A stretch of DNA of 32,990 nucleotides, from positions 1 to 32,990 of the forward strand of contig JADGEI010000029.1 in NCBI GenBank assembly GCA_016744455.1, written 5' to 3'. Under the pieces are notes generated by a model. The model made no database searches and was not told where the DNA came from. It was given only the letters and a program-made list of their open reading frames with translations. This stretch comes from Alcanivoracaceae bacterium. Lineage in GTDB: Bacteria > Pseudomonadota > Gammaproteobacteria > Xanthomonadales > Marinicellaceae. The position numbers and the translations under genes were made by a program. This document shows, in pieces, positions 7,481 through 14,458 of the stretch (positions are counted from its first letter, which is position 1; each line of letters opens with the position of its first letter).

Positions 7481-9213
7481 TGCCTGAAAACACGATGAAA
7501 ATTTCACTCAGGTATGCATTAATTTTTTATATTGCATTCATCATCATTGCGTCATCGTATATTTTAATAAACCTTAATGTAAAATTCAACATCAGTGAAT
7601 CCAGAAAGAACAGTATCAGTATTCAAAAAAATCAAAGTCATGAGATTCAAAAATACTTAAAGTTTAATTTTAGCACTATTGAGAAATCAGTTAGATTAAT
7701 CGTATCATTACTTGAAAGCTCTTATGTTGATTATTTAGTCAAAGAAGAAGTCTTTGGAGTCTTACAAAAGATTGCCGTGCAAGAGAAAAACATGTCAACT
7801 CTCTCTTTTGCAGACATAAATGACAACTATGTCAGTCTATTTAGAACAAATAATAATAAAAACCTCTTGTACGCTATTGCCGATAGTACTGGAGAGTTAC
7901 ATAGTGATTATATTAATTTAGATAGTGAAAACATAACAAAACGCGTATCTCAAGGTTTCTTCGCATCAACTAGGATTTGGTTTACACAATCCATTAACTC
8001 TTTGAATTTAGAATGGCATCAAGTTTATGAGTATTATTCGAGTGGTAATTATGGCGTTGGAGCCTCAAAATCTGTTGTAAAAGATGGCAAAGCAATTGGT
8101 GTTGTTGCAATTGATTACACTTTAAATGATCTATCAAACTTACTGATTAATTTAAAACAAGGTAACCCAGGGGTAACCTTTATTTACCATCAAGAAAAAA
8201 AAATAATTGCTAGTAACATTAAAGAAACAAGTTTTGTGAATCAAGAATTGTATAAAGATCTGATGGCAAACAATTTTTCGTTGGTGGAACAATATATTAA
8301 GAACAAAGAGAGTTCTTTTATCATTGATGGATTAATCGTATATAAATCTAAAATCTACTTAAACAGTCACAATGATTACTATTTACTAGATATTGTACCG
8401 GAAAAAACCCTGCTATATGAAATCACTAAAAACACAAAGAAACAGATGTGGATTGCAATTTGTATTGTGATAATTACACTAATTGTTTTCTATTTTTCAT
8501 TGATTTATATTTTTAAACCAATAAAAAATTTAGAAAATGTATCAAAGAAAATAGCATTAGGAGAATGGAATATAAATTTACCTAAAAGCCGTTTTTATGA
8601 AATATCAAATTTATCTTCTGCCTATAACACTATGGCTGTAAAAATACATAAATCAGTGCAAAATCTTGAGGATAAAGTCAAAAAAAGAACAAAAAAGTTA
8701 AACAAACTAAATGAGAAGCTCAATGAACAATCCTTAACTGATTCTCTAACTGATTTAGGAAATCGTAGGCATTTCACAAATGTTATGAATGAATTATGGA
8801 AAAAAAACACAACTTTTTCTCTAGCTATTGCAGATATAGATTTTTTTAAGCGGTATAACGATAGTTATGGTCATTTAGCTGGTGATGATTGTTTAAAGCA
8901 CATTGGTGGATTTTTAATAAACACTTCACAAAATGATGCGACCTTCTGTTTTAGAATTGGAGGTGAAGAGTTTGCGATTATATTTTTAAATACTTCTTTT
9001 ACGGATGTCATAGATAGACTTGTAGCCCTACAAGAAGAGCTGAAACAGTTGAAGATAAAGCATGTTTCATCAGAAATCAGTCCCTATTTAACACTTAGTA
9101 TTGGTTTAGCAGCAAGACTTACAACACATGAATGCTGGGAAGAATTGTATAAAGATGCAGATAATCTTTTATACAACGCTAAAAGTGAAGGTAGAAATAG
9201 AATTTATACTTAA
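7480..9213 (+). CDS. Membrane-bound diguanylate cyclase (Cache-like sensor, HAMP, GGDEF)
   Basis: This 577-residue protein has a TM helix near 12-30, a periplasmic Cache-like sensor region of about 290 residues, a second TM at about 325-345 (IAICIVIITLIVFYFSLIYI), HAMP and a coiled coil to about 405, then a GGDEF domain. The active-site motif is intact as GGEEF (494-498), preceded by SLTDSLTDLGNRRHF and DIDFFKRYND. It should make c-di-GMP from two GTP. At the position of the inhibitory RxxD I-site the sequence reads NDAT, so product inhibition is probably lost. The ATG overlaps the cphB stop by one base, and cphA follows after 90 bases, placing a c-di-GMP synthase inside the cyanophycin operon. 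An internal ATG five codons later is an alternative start. The ligand of the sensor domain cannot be named. Confidence 0.9.
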   Translation: MPENTMKISLRYALIFYIAFIIIASSYILINLNVKFNISESRKNSISIQKNQSHEIQKYLKFNFSTIEKSVRLIVSLLESSYVDYLVKEEVFGVLQKIAVQEKNMSTLSFADINDNYVSLFRTNNNKNLLYAIADSTGELHSDYINLDSENITKRVSQGFFASTRIWFTQSINSLNLEWHQVYEYYSSGNYGVGASKSVVKDGKAIGVVAIDYTLNDLSNLLINLKQGNPGVTFIYHQEKKIIASNIKETSFVNQELYKDLMANNFSLVEQYIKNKESSFIIDGLIVYKSKIYLNSHNDYYLLDIVPEKTLLYEITKNTKKQMWIAICIVIITLIVFYFSLIYIFKPIKNLENVSKKIALGEWNINLPKSRFYEISNLSSAYNTMAVKIHKSVQNLEDKVKKRTKKLNKLNEKLNEQSLTDSLTDLGNRRHFTNVMNELWKKNTTFSLAIADIDFFKRYNDSYGHLAGDDCLKHIGGFLINTSQNDATFCFRIGGEEFAIIFLNTSFTDVIDRLVALQEELKQLKIKHVSSEISPYLTLSIGLAARLTTHECWEELYKDADNLLYNAKSEGRNRIYT

Positions 9214-9245
9214 GTAGAATTTTACCAAACTCTCTTAAATTATAC

Positions 9246-9273
9246 TTTACAACCCAACAAGCGCTTTTATAAA
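9246..9273 (+). promoter_or_regulatory. Predicted promoter of cphA
   Basis: TTTACA (9246-9251) and TATAAA (9268-9273) are spaced by 16 bases in the 90-base gap before cphA. Transcription would start near 9280. GAGAGGAA just before the cphA ATG is a strong ribosome binding site. Synthesis could therefore be driven separately from degradation (iadA-cphB). Confidence 0.45.
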
Positions 9274-9303
9274 ATACAGCTAAGAAAACAACGAGAGGAA
9301 TCC

Positions 9304-12111
9304 ATGAAAATAATATCAACCAATGTCTATGTAGGCCCAAATCTATATGCTCATTTTCCTGTGATACGCCAGCAACTTGATTTAGGGGTTTTAGAACAAT
9401 GGCCAAGTGCAAAAATTGGCCAGGGCTTTATCAATGGCCTCATTGAAAAATTACCTGGTTTACAGGAACATGGTTGTTCTTATGGTGTTGAAGGTGGATT
9501 CATCCGTCGCTTAAAGGAAGATGGTGGCACCTGGATGGGGCATATATTAGAGCATGTTATATTGGAACTTCAAAACATAGCTGGATCTGACGTAACTTTT
9601 GGAAAAACACGTTCTATCGAAGGGCAACAAGGCTGTTACAACATGGTTTTTCAATACAAACAACGAGATGTAGGTTTGGAAGCTGCTCGTATTGCAAGAC
9701 AATTACTCTATTCCTTAATGCCCTCCTCTTTACTGTCTCATTTATCAGAATTCATTGATAAAGATTTCAATTTTGAAGAAGACATTACCGATTTTATTCG
9801 TTTTGCACAACGTAAAGAATTGGGTCCATCAACAGCATCTATTGTCAAAGCAGCAGAACAACGCGGCATACCTTGGCTAAGGCTCAATGACTATTCACTT
9901 GTGCAATTTGGACATGGAAAATTTCAACAACGAATACAAGCAACAATAACATCAAAAACCACACACATAGCCGTGGAAATTTCATGTGACAAAGAAGATA
10001 CTCACAATTTACTTAAGGACCTTGGGTTACCTTTACCACGGCAAGAACTGGTCTATTCTGAAAGACAAGCAGTAAGAATGGCAAGAAGAATGGGATATCC
10101 GGTTGTCATCAAACCGCTTGATGCTAATCATGGTCGTGGCATAACAATAGATGTAAATGAAGATAATCAAGTAGCAGAAGGTTTCAAATATGCACGAGAA
10201 AAAGGAAACTCAAGGGGTATTTTAATTGAGTCAATGATAAAAGGATTTGATCACCGTATGTTGGTGGTTAATGGTGAACTTGTTGCAGTGGCTAAACGTG
10301 TCCCGGGGCATATCATTGGTGATGGCGAACACAGTATTGCAGAATTGGTTGATATAGTTAATCAAGATCCATTACGCGGAGTGGGACATGAAAAAGTACT
10401 GACACAACTCGAACTAGATAGACAGGCTAACTTAATTATTGATCAAGCAGGTCATACTTATGAAACCATTTTGCCAAAGGATGAAGTGTTTTATTTGCGT
10501 TCAACTGCCAACTTATCTACAGGAGGCACTGCAATAGATCTTACGGACGAAGTGCATCCCGACAACAAAGCAATGGCTGTTCGAGCAGTAATGTCTGTCG
10601 GTTTAGATGTTGGTGGCGTTGATTTTTTAAGTGAAGACATCACTCAATCATACAAAGACATAGGTGGGGGAATCTGTGAAGTTAATGCAGCTCCAGGTTT
10701 TAGGATGCATGTAGCACCTTCAGAAGGAAAACCACGTGATGTAGCAGGCAAGGTGATGGATATGTTGTTTCCAGAAGGTACTCCAAGCCGAATACCTATT
10801 GCTGCAATTACCGGAACCAATGGTAAAACAACAACAGCAAGAATGCTATCACATATATTAAAAACATGTGGTCATGTCGTCGGCAATACTGCTACAGAAG
10901 GTGTTTACATTGATGGGAACTTAACAGTTAAAGGCGATATGACAGGTCCAATGGCATCACATATCGTTTTAAGAGACCCTACAGTCGATGTGGCAGTTCT
11001 AGAAACTGCACGCGGTGGAATTGTCAGAGCTGGACTTGGATACAGTTCAACAAATGTGTCAGCTTGTTTAAACATATCATCTGATCATCTAGGCTTAAAA
11101 GGCATCAATACATTAGATCAGTTAGCTGAGGCTAAACGAGTCGTTGTTGAAGTTGCTAAAGATGTTGCTGTATTAAATGCCGATGATCAGTTATGTTTAC
11201 AAATGGCAGATTACACCAAAGCAAAGAAAGTCTGTTATGTCACCATGAACCCTAGCCACTTATTAGTAAAAGAGCACATAAATCAAGGCGGAATGGCCTT
11301 TGTACTCGAACAAGGCATCAATGGAGATATGATAACAATCTATGATAATGGCAACCATATCCCTTTATTATGGACGCACCTAATCCCTGCAACCATAGAA
11401 GGAAAAGCTACACACAATGTACAAAATGCAATGTTTTCAGCAGCCCTTGCCTATTCTATGGATAAGGAACTTGATCAAATAAGGCATGGTTTACGTACAT
11501 TTGACTCTACCTTTTTCCAAGCACCTGGTCGAATGAATCAATATGACGAACACCCATACAAAGTCATTTTGGACTATGGACACAACCCTGCAGCCATCAA
11601 AGTGGTTTGTCAAACCATCGATCGTTTTGAAGTGAACGGGAAGAAAACCGTTGTTCTATCAGCGCCTGGTGATAGACGAGATGAAGATATTATGGATATT
11701 GCCAATGAAGCTGCAGGTCATTTTGACTATTATATTTTAAAAGCAGATGATAATAGACGAGGTAGAGATGAGCGAGAAGTCCCATTAATGCTACAGGCTC
11801 AACTAATAGCACAAGGTGTAAATGAAGGTCAAACTGAAATAGTTGCAGATGAACAACAAGCTGTTGACTCATCATTAAGCAATGCACAAGAAGGAGATTT
11901 AGTGTTAATCTTTGGAGATGATATTACCCGATGCTGGAAGCAAATTATTAGCTATAATCCAGAAAATCAAAAATCAAAAATCAAAACTATTGACTCACAC
12001 GTTACCAGTGTCATTCTAGATAATGATGAGCAAGATATGATTAAAACTATGGACCTTATTAAAGATGAGCGTGGTGTACGTTTAGCAAGAATTGAAGAAG
12101 ATAGTGATTAA
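9304..12111 (+). CDS. cphA: Cyanophycin synthetase
   Basis: This 935-residue enzyme has the three CphA domains. The N domain (about 1-160) begins with the family sequence YVGPNLYAHFPVIR and contains H80-ILEH84 (HxxEH, with E88), of the kind linked to the primer-generating hydrolytic site described for some CphA enzymes. An ATP-grasp domain (about 225-485; YPVVIKPLDANHGRGI and EVNAAPGFRMH) adds Asp. A Mur-ligase-like domain with P-loop GTNGKTT (504-510) adds Arg to the beta-carboxyl. It polymerises Asp and Arg with ATP into cytoplasmic granules. It is somewhat longer than Synechocystis CphA (873), with an acidic C-terminal tail. Its own promoter is predicted at 9246-9273, and a Mur-ligase paralogue follows 87 bases downstream. 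Confidence 0.97.
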   Translation: MKIISTNVYVGPNLYAHFPVIRQQLDLGVLEQWPSAKIGQGFINGLIEKLPGLQEHGCSYGVEGGFIRRLKEDGGTWMGHILEHVILELQNIAGSDVTFGKTRSIEGQQGCYNMVFQYKQRDVGLEAARIARQLLYSLMPSSLLSHLSEFIDKDFNFEEDITDFIRFAQRKELGPSTASIVKAAEQRGIPWLRLNDYSLVQFGHGKFQQRIQATITSKTTHIAVEISCDKEDTHNLLKDLGLPLPRQELVYSERQAVRMARRMGYPVVIKPLDANHGRGITIDVNEDNQVAEGFKYAREKGNSRGILIESMIKGFDHRMLVVNGELVAVAKRVPGHIIGDGEHSIAELVDIVNQDPLRGVGHEKVLTQLELDRQANLIIDQAGHTYETILPKDEVFYLRSTANLSTGGTAIDLTDEVHPDNKAMAVRAVMSVGLDVGGVDFLSEDITQSYKDIGGGICEVNAAPGFRMHVAPSEGKPRDVAGKVMDMLFPEGTPSRIPIAAITGTNGKTTTARMLSHILKTCGHVVGNTATEGVYIDGNLTVKGDMTGPMASHIVLRDPTVDVAVLETARGGIVRAGLGYSSTNVSACLNISSDHLGLKGINTLDQLAEAKRVVVEVAKDVAVLNADDQLCLQMADYTKAKKVCYVTMNPSHLLVKEHINQGGMAFVLEQGINGDMITIYDNGNHIPLLWTHLIPATIEGKATHNVQNAMFSAALAYSMDKELDQIRHGLRTFDSTFFQAPGRMNQYDEHPYKVILDYGHNPAAIKVVCQTIDRFEVNGKKTVVLSAPGDRRDEDIMDIANEAAGHFDYYILKADDNRRGRDEREVPLMLQAQLIAQGVNEGQTEIVADEQQAVDSSLSNAQEGDLVLIFGDDITRCWKQIISYNPENQKSKIKTIDSHVTSVILDNDEQDMIKTMDLIKDERGVRLARIEEDSD

Positions 12112-12198
12112 TCTATGAACTATAACTATTAAAATAGACAAAGAAGTTTATCTGTTTAAATCATAAACACGGTATTATCACCAAAAAAGTAAACCTAT

Positions 12199-13902
12199 AT
12201 GAAAGCTAACACATTAAAAATAACTGATTCTCGCCGATTAACTGGACCCAATTTATTCTGGAATAAACCTGGAGCATTATTGGATATAGGTTTTGATGGT
12301 TTCGACTCAAATACACTTATTGATATGTGGTCAAAGCACTGCCGTGATTTGCTTGATGCTCTGGGTTGGTCTTCTGAAGAAATGGCTTATCGCATCTACA
12401 CTGGAGGTGCTAGCTTGGTGATTTCTGCGCCAATTGATTGTTTATATGCCGCTACTGAAATCACAGAGACAGCATTCACTATGATGCAAGAAGAACTAAA
12501 TGGAAAAACGGTAATTGTTGATAATTATTTATCCAATTTATTAAAAGAGATACATGACGAACAAAACCCACCTCTTATCGCCCTACAAAAAGCGGCGGCT
12601 ATCCATCATGTAAAATTCCTATCAGATGACGATGAAGTCTCTTTAGGTTATGGCAAAACGTGTAAAATTTTCCCAATAGATGCAATACCTGCTCCAGACA
12701 CAATAAATTGGAATGAAATCAAGGATATTCCAGTAGCGATGGTGACTGGGACAAATGGAAAAACAACTACTGTACGTTTAGCCAGTTCTGTTGTAAAAGC
12801 GGCGGGATTAAAGTGTGGAATCACCTCTACTGATTATATTCGGGTCGGCGAAAAAATATTAGATACAGGTGATTATTCTGGGCCAGGAGGTGCACGAACA
12901 CTACTTCGTCATCCCGAAACTGAAACCGCTTTACTTGAAGTGGCACGTGGCGGCATGTTACGACGTGGACTAGGTGTCAACCAAGCCACTTGTGTCGTTG
13001 TAACTAATGTTGCAGAAGATCATTTAGGTGAATATGGCATCAATACTTTACCAGAAATGGTTGAAACAAAATTTATTGTTCGACAATCAATCGACAAAAA
13101 GCAAGACCTCATTCTCAATGCTGACGATACTGGTTGTGTTGAATTTGCCAAAACCTTAGACAACACCATTGTGTGGTTCTCATGGTTTGCAAATAACCCT
13201 GTAATTACCAAGCACATTGAGAATGGTGGAAAAACTTGTTTTGTTGAAGATGGTACTATTTATTACCAACAAGCCCAAAATAAACAAGCCGTAGTCGCCG
13301 TAAATGATATACCAATTACATTTGATGGAGCTGCAAAGCACAACATTCATAATGCCTTAGCCGTAACAGCACTGTGCCAAGCCCTAGGATTTGAGAAAGC
13401 CACCATAGCTCAAGGTTTAAAAAACTTTACTAGCACACCTGAAAACAACCCTGGGCGTGGTAACTTATTTAAAATAAATGGTGTTAAAATAGTTGTAGAT
13501 TTTGCCCATAATGAGCATGGCTTAAGTCAAATGGCAAAAACCATCAAAAACATGCCAGCAAAAAGAAGACTGGTCATGATGGGGCAAGCTGGAGATAGAT
13601 CAAATGAATTAATACATGGGCTCGTGAAATCAGCTTTAAAAGCAAAACCTGATGCATTAGTAATTTGCGAACTAGCTAGTCATTTACGTGGAAGGAAAAT
13701 TGGAGACGTACCAAGTTTAATTCAAAAATCTGCCAAATCATTAGGAATGGAACAGCAACAACTTATTAATGCAAAAGATACAATTGAGGGCACTAAAAAA
13801 GCACTTCAATGGGCACAAAAAGGCGATGTCTTATTACTATTGGCTTTAACAAACCGTGATGAAATAATTGACTTGTTAAAAAACAAAAAATCACTCCAAT
13901 AA
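12199..13902 (+). CDS. CphA-like Mur ligase family protein without ATP-grasp domain
   Basis: This 567-residue protein has a CphA-like N-terminal region (RRLTGPNLFWNKPGALLDI resembles the CphA start) joined directly to a Mur-ligase domain with P-loop GTNGKTT (184-190). The CphA-type blocks LLEVARGGMLRRGLG and TNVAEDHLGEYGINT follow, then VKIVVDFAHNEHG. The ATP-grasp domain that activates the alpha-carboxyl in CphA is absent, and I see no HxxEH in the N-terminal part. It lies 87 bases after cphA on the same strand, with only a weak AAAGTAAA ribosome binding site. Truncated cphA-like genes beside cphA are known from proteobacteria, but their reaction is not settled to my knowledge. It could ligate Arg or another amine to a beta-carboxyl, make a primer, or modify the polymer. 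The Mur-type fold is sure; the substrate is unknown. Confidence 0.8.
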   Translation: MKANTLKITDSRRLTGPNLFWNKPGALLDIGFDGFDSNTLIDMWSKHCRDLLDALGWSSEEMAYRIYTGGASLVISAPIDCLYAATEITETAFTMMQEELNGKTVIVDNYLSNLLKEIHDEQNPPLIALQKAAAIHHVKFLSDDDEVSLGYGKTCKIFPIDAIPAPDTINWNEIKDIPVAMVTGTNGKTTTVRLASSVVKAAGLKCGITSTDYIRVGEKILDTGDYSGPGGARTLLRHPETETALLEVARGGMLRRGLGVNQATCVVVTNVAEDHLGEYGINTLPEMVETKFIVRQSIDKKQDLILNADDTGCVEFAKTLDNTIVWFSWFANNPVITKHIENGGKTCFVEDGTIYYQQAQNKQAVVAVNDIPITFDGAAKHNIHNALAVTALCQALGFEKATIAQGLKNFTSTPENNPGRGNLFKINGVKIVVDFAHNEHGLSQMAKTIKNMPAKRRLVMMGQAGDRSNELIHGLVKSALKAKPDALVICELASHLRGRKIGDVPSLIQKSAKSLGMEQQQLINAKDTIEGTKKALQWAQKGDVLLLLALTNRDEIIDLLKNKKSLQ

Positions 13903-14199
13903 ATTTATATTTCTCACGAACAGTCTTTCGTTTTTCAATGCTGATGAGGTGATTTGACAATAGAGTGACGTTGTCTTGGAACAAAAGTCATGCAAAACAG
14001 GGTTTTGCACTACTAGAGATAAATTTCTTTTTGCATCATTGATATAAATTGTCAAAAAATCAATTTCTACTTGATTTAGAATGCCGCCTTTATCAAGTTT
14101 TGATTTCATTGACATTAGTCTGGGCAATTTGTGTGATTTAAACTCTTTCATCATTACAAACAATAAACCAATTTTTTTACTACTTATTTCATCAATCAT
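13891..14199 (-). CDS. Conserved-looking small helical protein of unknown function
   Basis: This 102-residue, predicted all-helical protein has the block LMSMKSKLDKGGILNQVEID followed by FLTIYINDAKRNLSLVVQNP and ITSSALKNE. It looks like a family of about 100-residue proteobacterial proteins with the pattern 'LxxMKxKLDxGxxLxxxDIxFL...HPEYxxLYxxxxxLYxEITxxALENE', which I recall only as uncharacterised. AGGG before the ATG at 14199 supports the start. It converges on the Mur ligase gene, and the two 3' ends overlap by 12 bases. No membrane segment or signal peptide is seen, so it is probably cytoplasmic. No function is proposed. Confidence 0.65.
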   Translation of the reverse strand: MIDEISSKKIGLLFVMMKEFKSHKLPRLMSMKSKLDKGGILNQVEIDFLTIYINDAKRNLSLVVQNPVLHDFCSKTTSLYCQITSSALKNERLFVRNINLLE

Positions 14200-14392
14200 T
14201 TTTATACCCTAAAAGAGACCTATCCCAATTTATTACTTGAACGTGTTAAGTGGTCGCAAAAACACATTTTACATAAATAATAACTATTTTTAAGGCCCAT
14301 ATAACATGACTAAATTCATCAATTATATCAGATAACTTTAATCTTGTGGAAAAACTAGAGTTAACGCTTTTTAATTTATACCATTAATTATC

Positions 14393-14429
14393 AACAAACT
14401 ATTTGTTTAAAGTATAAATTCGTTATAAT
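14393..14429 (+). promoter_or_regulatory. Predicted sucA promoter with overlapping dyad
   Basis: A perfect TATAAT (14424-14429) lies 16 bases after TTTGTT (14402-14407), a weak -35. The -35 is the right arm of the dyad AACAAA-CTA-TTTGTT (14393-14407), which could be an operator for a TCA-cycle regulator. Start would be near 14436. The rest of 14200-14392 is AT-rich with no gene seen. Confidence 0.45.
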
Positions 14430-14458
14430 AGCAAGCCTAAATAGTAGGATATATAACA

